64,000 nt of DNA. Source: Pseudonocardia sp. 73-21. GTDB lineage: Bacteria; Actinomycetota; Actinomycetes; Mycobacteriales; Pseudonocardiaceae. The notes under the pieces are model-generated. The model searched no databases. It saw only the letters and a program-made list of their open reading frames with translations, and was not told the DNA's origin. Position numbers and translations under genes: made by a program. The DNA lies in NCBI RefSeq assembly GCF_001899645.1, contig NZ_MKVV01000040.1:1901-65900 (forward strand), in the 5' to 3' direction. Shown here piece after piece: positions 1-7,879 of the stretch (position 1 is its first letter; every line of letters starts with the position of its first letter).

Positions 1-1070
1 CCGGTCACCAGCCGCTCACGCAGCGCCGCGTCGTGCACCAGCGACCGCATGGCCCGGGCGAGCGCCACGTCGTCGGCCACCGGGGGCAGCAGGGCGCTCA
101 CCCCGTCCTCGAGGTACTCACCGAACACCGGCAGGTCCGACGCGATCACGGGCAGCCCGGCGGCCATCGCCTCCAGCACGGCCAGGCCCCAGCCCTCCTT
201 CACCGACGGGAAGCACAGGGCGTCGGCGCTGTGGTACCAGCACGCGAGCTGCTCCTCGGTCACGGTACCGGCCAGCACCACGTCGCGGCCCAGCGTCAGC
301 CCGAGCCCGGGGAGCTCGGCCAGCGCGGCGGCGCGGTAGGCGGCGTAGTCCTGGAACGAGTGCCCGCCGACCACGGCCAGCATCGCGTCGACGCCCTCGC
401 GGCGCAGCCGGGCCAGCGCGTGGAAGGCGTGGACACTGCCCTTGCGCGGCTCGACGCCGCCGACGCCGAGGAACACGAACCGGCCCTCGGCGCCGATGCC
501 GTCGCGCAGCCCGGCCCGCGCCCCGTCCGCGGGGGCGGGCAGGCGGTCCGGGTCCACGCCGTTGTGCACGACCTCGGCCCGGCGGCCGTACTCGTCGCGC
601 ACGATCCGCCGCCACTGCTCGCTGACCACCAGCACGACATCGGGTTCGAGCACGGCCTGGCGCTGGCAGTCCACGAGCGCCTGCGTGGTGAAGTCGTCGA
701 CGTGGTGGACGGTGCGCACCACGGTGACCGGGGTGCCGGCGTCGCGGACGCGGACGGCCGCACGGGCCGCGATGCAGTCCTGGGCGTGCACCACGTCGAA
801 CCCGCCCGCCATCCCGGCGAGGCCGCCCGCGAGGGTGTCGATCGCCGCGAACACCCGCTCGCCGAGCGTCGTACCGATCTTCGACGGGCCGGGCAGGATC
901 GTGTGCGGCACGGTCGTGGGCCGGAACAGCCCGGCCGCCGGGTCGCCCAGGGCCACGAGCCGGACGTCGGCGCCCTGGCGGTGCAGCTCCTCGGCCAGGC
1001 TCAGGGCGTGCACGAACCCGCCGCGCGGCGCGGTGGAGTGGGTCACGATCGCGACGCGCTGCGGCCTCAC
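1..1070 (-). CDS. GT4-type glycosyltransferase, MSMEG_0565-like (3' end cut by window edge)
   Basis: Transfers a sugar from an activated donor; acceptor unknown. The reverse strand reads as a GT-B glycosyltransferase. It opens with a HSTAPRGGFVHALSLAEEL loop typical of the nucleotide-sugar family annotated as MSMEG_0565. A WYHSADALCFPS stretch and the donor-binding KEGWGLAVLEAMAAGLPV motif lie towards the C-terminus. The GTG start overlaps the FdrA-like stop by 4 nt (GTGA), so the gene is translationally coupled as the last visible gene of the leftward operon. About 356 codons are present and the stop lies outside the window. MSMEG_0565 proteins are normally found with Nit1C/nitrogen-starvation genes, two more of which lie in this operon. 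The family assignment rests on recalled sequence character; the broader GT4 call is firm. Confidence 0.8.
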   Translation of the reverse strand, partial: MRPQRVAIVTHSTAPRGGFVHALSLAEELHRQGADVRLVALGDPAAGLFRPTTVPHTILPGPSKIGTTLGERVFAAIDTLAGGLAGMAGGFDVVHAQDCIAARAAVRVRDAGTPVTVVRTVHHVDDFTTQALVDCQRQAVLEPDVVLVVSEQWRRIVRDEYGRRAEVVHNGVDPDRLPAPADGARAGLRDGIGAEGRFVFLGVGGVEPRKGSVHAFHALARLRREGVDAMLAVVGGHSFQDYAAYRAAALAELPGLGLTLGRDVVLAGTVTEEQLACWYHSADALCFPSVKEGWGLAVLEAMAAGLPVIASDLPVFGEYLEDGVSALLPPVADDVALARAMRSLVHDAALRERLVT

Positions 1071-2617
1071 GGGGTGCCGACCGCGATCTCGGGCCTGCGG
1101 GTGGCCAGCGCGGCGGCGACCAGCGACGCCTGGGCGGCGGTCTCCGTGACCAGGCAGCCCGCGTCCGCGAACGCCCGGCGCTGGCGGTCGAGCCCCTGGG
1201 GGTCCCCCTCGGTGCCCAGCACGTAGACGACGACGGCGGGCCCGTCGCGGCCGATCTCACGGCACACCGGGGCCAGCTCCGCCGCGGGGTCGGCGTGCGC
1301 GCCGTGGCCCAGCACGACGTCGAGGATGATCGCGGCCACGTCGGGCGCGGCCCCCTGCTCGCGCAGCAGCTCGATCCGCGCCTCCGGGTCGATCATGGGG
1401 TGCGGACGGCCCTTCGTGTACTCCTCCTCACCCAGGTCGAGACAGGTGTGGGCACCGTCGGGGGCCGGGAGGCCCAGCTCCTTCGCGAGGGGGGTGTTGG
1501 AGTGCACCGGGCCCAGCACGTCGGCCAGGATCACGAGCGACTCGTAGCAGAGGGTGCCGCCGGAGAACAGGCCGCGCACCAGGGTGCGGCGGGGGTCCAG
1601 TGCGCCGGCGCGTTCGCGCACCCGTTCCAGGAGCCCCTGGGTGAGGTCGGGGACGGTGCCGCCCGCCGCGGTGACGGCTGCGGCGGCGCCGGCCTGCAGG
1701 GTGCGGGTGACGGTCACGCCGTCGGGGACGTCGAAACCGTCGCCGATCCCGATCAGGGCCGCCACCAGGGGTTTCCCCGCGGCGGCCGCCACCACCTCGT
1801 GCGCCACCGCGGGGTCCGGGGGCTTGGACACGAGCAGGATGATGTCCGTCGCGTCGTCGGCCACCAGGGCGCGCACCGCGGCGAGGGCCATCCGGCCGCC
1901 GACGGCCGCGGTGAGGTCACGGCCGCCCAGCCCGATCACGTGCGAGACGCCGACACCCCACCGGTCGACCAGCGCCGCGGCCTCCTGCGCGCCGGTGCCC
2001 GCGGCGGCCACCACGGCGATCCGGCCGGGACGGACGACGTTGGCGAACCCGAGGCAGACGTGTCCGAGCATCGCGGTGCCCGCGCCGGGGCCCATCACCA
2101 GCCGGCCCAGCCGGTTCGCCCGGTCCTTGAGCTCGATCTCGTCCTCGACGGACACGTTGTCGCTGAACAGCAGCACGTCGAGCCCGGCCGAGAGCGCCTT
2201 GTGCGCCTCCAGCGCCGCGTAGTCGCCGGGGACGGAGATCACGGCGACGTTGCTGCCCTCCTGCCGGGCGACGGCCTCGCCGAGCGTCCGCGCCGGTTTC
2301 TCCGCGACCGCACCGCCCGGGCCGGCGTCGTGCGCGGCGAACATCGCGGTCTCACCGGCCTCGCGGGCCGCGCCGACCACGTCGTCGGACCCGGCGCGGA
2401 TCGCGACGAACAGGTCGTTGGCCCCGGCCCCGTCGAGCGGCGCGAGGTCGAAGCCCTCCGCCGCGAGCGTCTCCAGGTTGCCCGGCGTCGCCATCGCCGC
2501 CGACGCCCAGTCGACCCCGTCGACGGCGCGCAGCGACCGCGTCCCCGACAGCTGGACGACGGAGTCCACGTAGGTGTCGCGGTAGAGGGTGACCGAGTGG
2601 ATCACGGGGTGGATCAC
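1067..2617 (-). CDS. fdrA: FdrA/AllF-like protein, acyl-CoA-synthetase-type fold
   Basis: A 516-aa protein built like FdrA (AllF), a relative of succinyl-CoA synthetase alpha that in E. coli forms oxamate carbamoyltransferase with AllG and AllH. Visible are the N-terminal region, a Rossmann-type segment (VAVISVPGDYAALEAHKAL, about residue 120), a glycine-rich VMGPGAGTAMLG loop near residue 175 and a second Rossmann half with RIAVVAAAGTGAQE. The carbamate kinase lies directly upstream and a DUF1116 (AllG-like) gene diverges nearby, which supports a carbamoyl-transfer role. The GTG start is nested in a 12-bp tandem duplication (GTGGATCACGGG twice, 2597-2620), so two in-frame GTG starts exist four codons apart. 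The first is chosen because it overlaps the kinase stop (GTGA). The substrate is inferred, not shown. Confidence 0.85.
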   Translation of the reverse strand: MIHPVIHSVTLYRDTYVDSVVQLSGTRSLRAVDGVDWASAAMATPGNLETLAAEGFDLAPLDGAGANDLFVAIRAGSDDVVGAAREAGETAMFAAHDAGPGGAVAEKPARTLGEAVARQEGSNVAVISVPGDYAALEAHKALSAGLDVLLFSDNVSVEDEIELKDRANRLGRLVMGPGAGTAMLGHVCLGFANVVRPGRIAVVAAAGTGAQEAAALVDRWGVGVSHVIGLGGRDLTAAVGGRMALAAVRALVADDATDIILLVSKPPDPAVAHEVVAAAAGKPLVAALIGIGDGFDVPDGVTVTRTLQAGAAAAVTAAGGTVPDLTQGLLERVRERAGALDPRRTLVRGLFSGGTLCYESLVILADVLGPVHSNTPLAKELGLPAPDGAHTCLDLGEEEYTKGRPHPMIDPEARIELLREQGAAPDVAAIILDVVLGHGAHADPAAELAPVCREIGRDGPAVVVYVLGTEGDPQGLDRQRRAFADAGCLVTETAAQASLVAAALATRRPEIAVGTP

Positions 2618-3582
2618 GGGGTGGCTCCTACGTGGTTCGCGGACACGATGCGGGTGCCCGCCTCGGCGGGATCACCGGGTTCGAGCGAGGTGCGTACCCG
2701 GCCGGCGTCGGTGATCACGGCGGTGGTGCCGCCCTCGTCGAGGAAGTCGACGGCGGCGCGGATCTTCGGCCCCATGCTGCCCTCGGGGAACTGGCCGGCC
2801 CGCGCGTGCGCCCTGGCCTCGTCCGCCGTCATCACGGTGATCTCCCGCGCCCGGTCGGTGCCGTAGTCGAGCAGCACCCGGGGCACGTCGGTGACGAGCA
2901 CGAGGGCCTCGGCGCCCAGCGCGCTGGCCAGCCGTTGGGCGGCCAGGTCCTTGTCGATCACGGCGTCGACGCCGCGGTAGGCCGGGCCGTCGGCCAGCAC
3001 GGGCACGCCGCCCCCGCCGGCGGCGACCACGACCGAGCCGTGGTCGATCAGCGCACGGATCGCGTCGAGCTCGACGATCCCGCGCGGCAGCGGGGAGGCC
3101 ACGAGCCGCCGGTAGCCCCGGCCGGCGTCCTCCCCGACCGTCCAGCCCAGCTCGTCGGCGCGGCGCCGCGCCTCGTCGGCGGTCATGAAGGGCCCCACCG
3201 GTTTGGTGGGTCGGTCGAAGGCCGGGTCGTCCGGGGCCACGACCACGTGGGTCACCACCGAGACCACCCCCGGCAGCGTCCCGCCCGCGGCGCGGTGCAG
3301 CGCGAGGGCCAGCAGCGAGCCCAGCTGGCCCTCGGTCATCGCCACCAGCCACGACAGGGGCAGCGCCGGCACCCGGTCACACGCCTCCTGCTGCTGGATC
3401 GCGAGGTTGCCCACCTGCGGGCCGTTGCCGTGGACGATCACGACCCGCCAGCCCGCGGCGCGCAGCGAGCACACGGCGACCGCGAGGCGCTCGGCGTTCT
3501 CCTCCTGTTCGGCGGCGGTGCCCGCCTGTCCGTTGCGGGTGATCGCGTTGCCCCCGAGGGCGACGACGGCGGTCCTGGGCAC
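2614..3582 (-). CDS. arcC: Carbamate kinase
   Basis: Interconverts carbamoyl phosphate plus ADP with carbamate plus ATP; used catabolically it makes ATP and releases ammonia and CO2. The 322-aa protein has the amino-acid-kinase hallmarks: VVALGGNAI at residues 6-14, HGNGPQVGN near residue 50, AAGGGGVPV in the middle and DKDLAAQRLA for nucleotide binding. The GTG start is preceded by AAGGGG. It ends inside the FdrA-like start codon, so both proteins are probably made in step. With FdrA- and DUF1116-like proteins this is the composition of the allantoin/oxamate carbamoyl-phosphate pathway. No arginine deiminase or ornithine carbamoyltransferase gene is nearby, which argues against the arginine deiminase route. 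Confidence 0.95.
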   Translation of the reverse strand: MPRTAVVALGGNAITRNGQAGTAAEQEENAERLAVAVCSLRAAGWRVVIVHGNGPQVGNLAIQQQEACDRVPALPLSWLVAMTEGQLGSLLALALHRAAGGTLPGVVSVVTHVVVAPDDPAFDRPTKPVGPFMTADEARRRADELGWTVGEDAGRGYRRLVASPLPRGIVELDAIRALIDHGSVVVAAGGGGVPVLADGPAYRGVDAVIDKDLAAQRLASALGAEALVLVTDVPRVLLDYGTDRAREITVMTADEARAHARAGQFPEGSMGPKIRAAVDFLDEGGTTAVITDAGRVRTSLEPGDPAEAGTRIVSANHVGATP

Positions 3583-3610
3583 GGGTCGCCCCTTCTGCGG
3601 GTAGGACGGG

Positions 3611-4096
3611 TCAGGCCGTCAGGTCGATGTCCATCAGGACGTGGGGCAGCCCGAGGTAGGGCTCGGGCGGGCCGAGTTCGTTCCAGCCCATCCGGCGGAA
3701 GAACACCCGGTTGGCCACCTGGACGTGGGCGATCATGCGGCGTCCGCCGTGGGCGGCGGCCGTCGCGACGGCGAAGCGGGTGAGCGGGCCGCCGACGTGG
3801 CGGCTGCGGAACTCCGGCAGCACGGCGAGCCGGTCGCCCTGCCAGTCGCCGGAGGGATCGGCGGGGTCGAGCGGGAACAGCCGCACGGCGCCGGCGGGGA
3901 TCCCGGCGCACCGGCCGAGGACGTGGAAGGTGGTGGCGGCGATGTCGTGCGCGTCGCGGTCGGACGCCCGGAACACGCGCTGCTCCCGGACGAAGACGGC
4001 GTGCCGGACGGCGTGGTGGGCGGCCGTCTCCGCGTCGTCCCGCACGATCCCGCACCACACGCTCGGCGCGACGGGGGCGACGTCGATGTCGGTCAT
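3611..4096 (-). CDS. GNAT acetyltransferase, MSMEG_0567/Sll0786-like
   Basis: A 161-aa GNAT-fold N-acyltransferase. The opening VWCGIVRDDAETAAHHAVRH, the FVREQRVF segment and the acetyl-CoA-binding region around LPEFRSRHVGGPLTRFAVA resemble the MSMEG_0567/Sll0786 nitrogen-starvation acetyltransferases of the Nit1 cluster. Start 4096 is preferred over 4111 because GGGAGG lies four bases upstream. It sits between the Sll0783-like gene and carbamate kinase on the same strand. In cyanobacteria and mycobacteria these acetyltransferases accompany a Nit1-type nitrilase, a radical-SAM protein and an AIR-synthase-like protein, none of which is in this window. The acetylated substrate is unknown. Confidence 0.8.
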   Translation of the reverse strand: MTDIDVAPVAPSVWCGIVRDDAETAAHHAVRHAVFVREQRVFRASDRDAHDIAATTFHVLGRCAGIPAGAVRLFPLDPADPSGDWQGDRLAVLPEFRSRHVGGPLTRFAVATAAAHGGRRMIAHVQVANRVFFRRMGWNELGPPEPYLGLPHVLMDIDLTA

Positions 4097-4168
4097 CGTG
4101 CCTCCCGGCATCGGTGGGCCACGCGGCGGACGGGCCCGTGGGCCCGTCCCGCCGCCCGGCCGGTTCGG

Positions 4169-4654
4169 CTAGAGCGTCCAGGTCTGGAGCACGAGGGCGC
4201 CTTCGCGACGGGCCGTCAGGGTGGCGTCGAGCACGTCGAGCGGGTGCATCGCCTTGACGCCGTCGATGAGGTCCGTCTCGCGCATGCCGTAGAGCGCGGC
4301 CATGGCGAAGCGGCAGGCGTAGACCTTCCCGCCCTCCTTCATGAACGTCGAGAGCTGGTTGTTGAAGTTCATGTGCCCGGGGAACGCCTCGGAGCCGACG
4401 GTCGGGAAGCCCCGGGTGGCCGACGCCATCAGCACGCCCGGCCCGTAGAGCACCAGGCTGGTGTCGAAGCCCTTCCGGTTGATCCGGGTGGCCGTCAGCA
4501 TGTTGACGAAACCGACCGAGCCCTCGAAGGGCACGGTGTGCATGAAGATGTAGGCCTTCTCGCCCTCGTTGGCCTGGATGTCGTCGAACAGCTTCTCCTC
4601 GTAGTCGACGATGGCGTCACCCTGGTGGGGCCGGTCGCCGATGATCTGAGCCAC
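4169..4654 (-). CDS. MSMEG_0572/Sll0783-family nitrogen starvation response protein
   Basis: A 161-aa protein with a DsrE-like small alpha/beta character ([70 protein letters not shown]). This matches the Sll0783/MSMEG_0572 family, which is induced by nitrogen limitation in cyanobacteria and encoded beside Nit1C nitrilases. The GTG start has AAGGAG eight bases upstream. One conserved cysteine (KVYACRF) could be functional. The biochemical role of the family is not established. Here it lies in an operon with a flavoprotein and carbamoyl-phosphate enzymes rather than with the nitrilase. Confidence 0.8.
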   Translation of the reverse strand: MAQIIGDRPHQGDAIVDYEEKLFDDIQANEGEKAYIFMHTVPFEGSVGFVNMLTATRINRKGFDTSLVLYGPGVLMASATRGFPTVGSEAFPGHMNFNNQLSTFMKEGGKVYACRFAMAALYGMRETDLIDGVKAMHPLDVLDATLTARREGALVLQTWTL

Positions 4655-4696
4655 GGTGTTCTCCTTCTTCCGGTTGCGCTGCGTGGTGGTCGGGGG

Positions 4697-4966
4697 TCAG
4701 ACCGCCGGCCCCTGCGGGCGGGGCGGCGGCGCCCACGTCTTGCGGTGGCTGCCGGGCATCGCGCGCATGATGCGGCTGCGCAGCGGCCAGGGCAGCACGC
4801 CGTAGGTGGGCGCGAAGACCTTCAGCCAGAAGATCTCCTTCACCCCCCGGGGGGCCCGCGGCGCGGGTGTCCCCTGGGCCTTCGCCAGCTTCTGGTGCGC
4901 GGCGATGAGCAGGTAGTGCTCGGAGTTGGAGCGGAGCCAGCCGAAGAACCCCGGTGATGTGGCCAC
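4697..4966 (-). CDS. Small uncharacterised protein, 89 aa
   Basis: I do not recognise this protein. It is basic, has no signal peptide and no obvious transmembrane helix; the most hydrophobic part is IFWLKVFAPTYGVLPWPL in the middle, and the tail is proline-rich (APPPRPQGPAV). The GTG start lies only 3 nt after the flavoprotein stop, so it is almost certainly co-translated with it. The next gene begins about 40 nt further on. Codon use matches its neighbours. Its position between a flavin reductase and the Sll0783-like protein suggests a partner of one of them, but this is only context. Confidence 0.7.
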   Translation of the reverse strand: MATSPGFFGWLRSNSEHYLLIAAHQKLAKAQGTPAPRAPRGVKEIFWLKVFAPTYGVLPWPLRSRIMRAMPGSHRKTWAPPPRPQGPAV

Positions 4967-4969
4967 CGG

Positions 4970-6322
4970 TCAGCCCTTCTTCCTGGCTGCTTCGGCGACC
5001 CCGTTGGTGGCGGCCACGACGATCGGCTCGTTCAATGCCCCGATCGCGGGCGAGTACACGTTCTCCATGGTCGAGAGGTCGTGCAGGGTCATCCCGAAGC
5101 GGATCGCCTGGGCGAGGAAGTCGGCGCGCTCCTTGATGCCCTCGCCGCCGCCGACCATCTGCGCACCGATGAGCCGCAGGGTGCCCGGCTCGGCGAGCAG
5201 CTTGACCTTCACCTTCTGCACGCCCGGGTAGTAGCGGGCCCGGGAGATGCCCTCGGCCACGCCGAGCACGTAGGGGATGCCCAGCGCGGTGGCCGTGGCC
5301 TCCCCGAACGAGGCCCCGCCGATCACCCACTTGCCGGCGGGGGTCCCCCACGGCACGTAGACGGCGCGGTAGGCGCGCTCGCCCCCACCGGCGTTGACGC
5401 CCGCGGTCTTGCCCTGCGCGTAGGCGTGCGATCCGGTGAGCCCCTGCAGCGGGGTGCGGGTGAGCCCGTGCGGGATCTCCACCGCGTCGCCCGCGGCCCA
5501 GACGTCGGGCGCGGAGGTCTTCATGCGCTCGTCGACGATGAGCCCGCCGGTGGACCCGACCTTGATGCCGGCCGCCTCGGCGAGCGCGTTGTTGGGCGTC
5601 TTGTGGGTGGAGATCACCACGAGATCGGCGGGGATCTCGCCGCCCGAGGTGCGCACGGCCCGGACCTGGCCCTTGTCGTCGCCGACGAACGCCTCGAGCG
5701 TGGTGTTGAAGTGCAGGTGCACGCCCAGTTCGCGCCAGGAGTCCTCGACCGGCGCCATGATGTCGGGGTCGGCCATCATCGCCAGCGCGTACGGGTTGGG
5801 ATCGATCAGGTGGGTCTCGACGCCGCGGTGCGCGAGCGCGGTGACCATCTCGATGCCGAGCGGGCCGGCCTCGACCACCACCGCGCTCTTCGTCTCCGAG
5901 ATGACCTTGTCCCACTCCATCGCCCGGCGGATGTTCTTGACGAAGTACAGACCGCCGAGGTCGCCGCCGGGCACGCCGGGGTCGGCGTAGTTCCAGCCGG
6001 TGGCAATGATCAGCTGGTCGTACCGGACGACGCCCTCACCGCTGACGGTCACGGTGTGGGCCGCCGTGTCGATCGCCGTCACCGTGGTCTCGTAGTGCAC
6101 GTCGATGCCGGCGTCGACGTAGGCCTGCTTGCCCGCGAGGAACAGCCGCTCGAAGTCGGGGATCTCGCCGCCGTGCACGTACGGGATGCCGCACGGGCTG
6201 TAGGCGACGTCCTCGTTCTCGGTGTAGACGACGACGTCCGCGCCGGGGTCGGCGGCCTTGACGCCACCGGCGGAGCCCAGACCCGCGGCACCGCCACCGA
6301 TGATCACTGTCTTGCGCGGCAC
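4970..6322 (-). CDS. FAD/NAD(P)-dependent pyridine nucleotide-disulfide oxidoreductase, CoA-disulfide-reductase-like
   Basis: A 450-aa two-dinucleotide-binding flavoprotein. The FAD-binding VIIGGGAAGLGSAGG (residues 6-20) is followed by SPCGIPY with Cys44 at the place of the single redox cysteine of CoA-disulfide reductase/NADH oxidase enzymes. The NAD(P) fold shows AVVVEAGPLGIEM near residue 147 and the second FAD motif is APDVWAAGDAVEIPHG. Note VEAG where GxG is usual in the NAD(P) motif. The C-terminal dimerisation domain is present, so length is normal. The GTG start is preceded by GGAGGTGG. It is the first gene of the leftward operon. The electron acceptor is unknown. Confidence 0.85.
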   Translation of the reverse strand: MPRKTVIIGGGAAGLGSAGGVKAADPGADVVVYTENEDVAYSPCGIPYVHGGEIPDFERLFLAGKQAYVDAGIDVHYETTVTAIDTAAHTVTVSGEGVVRYDQLIIATGWNYADPGVPGGDLGGLYFVKNIRRAMEWDKVISETKSAVVVEAGPLGIEMVTALAHRGVETHLIDPNPYALAMMADPDIMAPVEDSWRELGVHLHFNTTLEAFVGDDKGQVRAVRTSGGEIPADLVVISTHKTPNNALAEAAGIKVGSTGGLIVDERMKTSAPDVWAAGDAVEIPHGLTRTPLQGLTGSHAYAQGKTAGVNAGGGERAYRAVYVPWGTPAGKWVIGGASFGEATATALGIPYVLGVAEGISRARYYPGVQKVKVKLLAEPGTLRLIGAQMVGGGEGIKERADFLAQAIRFGMTLHDLSTMENVYSPAIGALNEPIVVAATNGVAEAARKKG

Positions 6323-6346
6323 GTCGGTCCACCTCCATCGACTTCA

Positions 6347-6372
6347 CTATGGGACAGAAATATCTCCTATAG
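6347..6372. promoter_or_regulatory. Imperfect 26-bp palindrome between divergent operons (candidate operator)
   Basis: CTATGGGACA (6347-6356) and TCTCCTATAG (6363-6372) are inverted with 8 of 10 positions matching around centre 6359.5. The site lies in the 82-bp gap between the flavoprotein gene (leftward) and the DUF1116 gene (rightward), in an AT-rich patch that stands out from the surroundings. TATAGT at 6368-6373 could serve as a -10 box for the rightward gene. No regulator gene is adjacent, so the binding protein is unknown. Confidence 0.5.
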
Positions 6373-6404
6373 TTGATGGAGTGTCAATCCGAGAGGACCT
6401 GCCG

Positions 6405-7811
6405 ATGACTCCCCTGGTGCTGCCCGACTCCGTCCGGGTCGTGAACGTCGGGCTGCCGATGTTCGCGACCGCGGTCCGCGACCAGGGCGGCTCCGTCGAA
6501 CAGGTGGACTGGCGGGTGCCCGCCGACGGCGACCGGGACGCGGTCCGCGCGCTGCGCGTCGTGCTGGGTGACGCCGCGGCCGGGATCGACGAGGCCAACG
6601 CCGAGGTCGTCCGCCGGCTCGACCAGGGGATCCCCCAGCTCACGGGCATCGCCACGGCCCGCGACGCGGTGCCCGGGTTCGAGGGTCGGATGCTGCTGCA
6701 CTGCGGCCCGCCGCTGCCGTTCGCGGAGCACTGCGACCCGCTGCGCCGCTCGATGCAGGCGGCCACCGTCGCGGAGGGTTGGGCCCCGGACGTCGCGCAG
6801 GCGCGCGTCCTGCTGGAGAGCGGGGCCGTGGCCCTGGACGCCGCCCACCACCACGACACCGTCGTCCCGATGGCCACCGCGCTCGGGCCGTCGCAGCCCG
6901 TACTGGTGGTCGACAACCGCGAGGGCGGGACCCGCGCCTACTCGGCGATCAACCAGGGGCCCGGCGAGGTGGCCTGGTTCGGCCGCGACACCGACGCCGC
7001 GATCGCCCGCCTGCGGTTCCTCGTCGACGTCGCCGGCCCCGCCATCGCCGCGATCCTCGACCAGGCCGGGCCCCTCGACATCCTGGCCGTCGCCACCCAG
7101 GGCATCACCATGGGCGACGACCTCCACATGCGCACCCAGGCCGCCACCAACCTGCTGACCCGCACGTGGCTGCCCCACATCACCGCACTCCCCGACGCGA
7201 TCCGCACCCCGTTCGGCGGCTACCTGGCGGGCAACCACCTGTTCTTCCTCAACCTGGCGATGGCCGCGGCCAAGTCGCTGCAGATGTGGGCCGAGCAGGT
7301 CAGCGGCTCCAGCATCGTCACCACGATGTCGCGCAACGGCACGACGTTCGGGATCAAGCTCGCCGGGTCGGGCCGCTGGCACATCACGGAGGCACCCCCG
7401 GTCGGCGAGGCGCTCTACTACTCCGGGTACGGACCGGACGACAGCGCCCGCGACATCGGGGACAGCGCCGTGCTGGAGCTGACCGGCATGGGCGGACCCG
7501 CCGCCGGCGGATCCGCCGCCGTGGCCGCCTTCCTGGGCGGCACCATGGCCGACGCCCGGGCCGCGACCGAGGGCTTCCAGGCCATCTGCGCCGGCCGGAG
7601 CAGCCGGTTCACCCTCCCCCCGATGGACTTCGTGGGCACCCCGCTCGGGGTGGACGTGCGCAAGGTCGTGGAACTGGGCATCACCCCGAAGGTCACCACC
7701 GGGATCCTGCACGCCACGGCGGGGACGGGGCAGGTCGGAGCGGGGGTGGCGGCCGCTCCGCTCGCGTGCTTCGTGAGCGCGCTCGGGGAGCTGGCCGCCT
7801 CGAGGAGCTAG
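6405..7811 (+). CDS. DUF1116 protein, AllG/YlbE-like (carbamoyltransferase subunit)
   Basis: A 468-aa DUF1116 protein. E. coli AllG (YlbE), of this family, is a subunit of oxamate carbamoyltransferase with AllF (FdrA) and AllH. Family features include the opening VVNVGLPMFATAVRDQG, long TLLTRTWLPHI-type helices, the glycine-rich segment VLELTGMGGPAAGGSAAVAA and a C-terminal PLACFVSALGEL. Start 6405 is chosen because GAGAGGA lies eight bases upstream; an in-frame GTG at 6381 is the alternative. It diverges from the operon carrying the FdrA-like protein and carbamate kinase. An AllH-like (DUF2877) gene, the third E. coli component, is not in the window. The substrate is inferred by analogy. Confidence 0.85.
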   Translation: MTPLVLPDSVRVVNVGLPMFATAVRDQGGSVEQVDWRVPADGDRDAVRALRVVLGDAAAGIDEANAEVVRRLDQGIPQLTGIATARDAVPGFEGRMLLHCGPPLPFAEHCDPLRRSMQAATVAEGWAPDVAQARVLLESGAVALDAAHHHDTVVPMATALGPSQPVLVVDNREGGTRAYSAINQGPGEVAWFGRDTDAAIARLRFLVDVAGPAIAAILDQAGPLDILAVATQGITMGDDLHMRTQAATNLLTRTWLPHITALPDAIRTPFGGYLAGNHLFFLNLAMAAAKSLQMWAEQVSGSSIVTTMSRNGTTFGIKLAGSGRWHITEAPPVGEALYYSGYGPDDSARDIGDSAVLELTGMGGPAAGGSAAVAAFLGGTMADARAATEGFQAICAGRSSRFTLPPMDFVGTPLGVDVRKVVELGITPKVTTGILHATAGTGQVGAGVAAAPLACFVSALGELAASRS

Positions 7812-7879
7812 GGTCGGCCCGCTCTCCACCACCGGCCGGTTCGAGCTGCTGCGGATCGTCCTCTCCCGACGGAGGTTCC

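Noticed and set aside
2614-3582. Carbamate kinase as part of an arginine deiminase pathway
   Set aside because: No arcA, arcB or arginine/ornithine antiporter is present; the partners are FdrA- and DUF1116-like.
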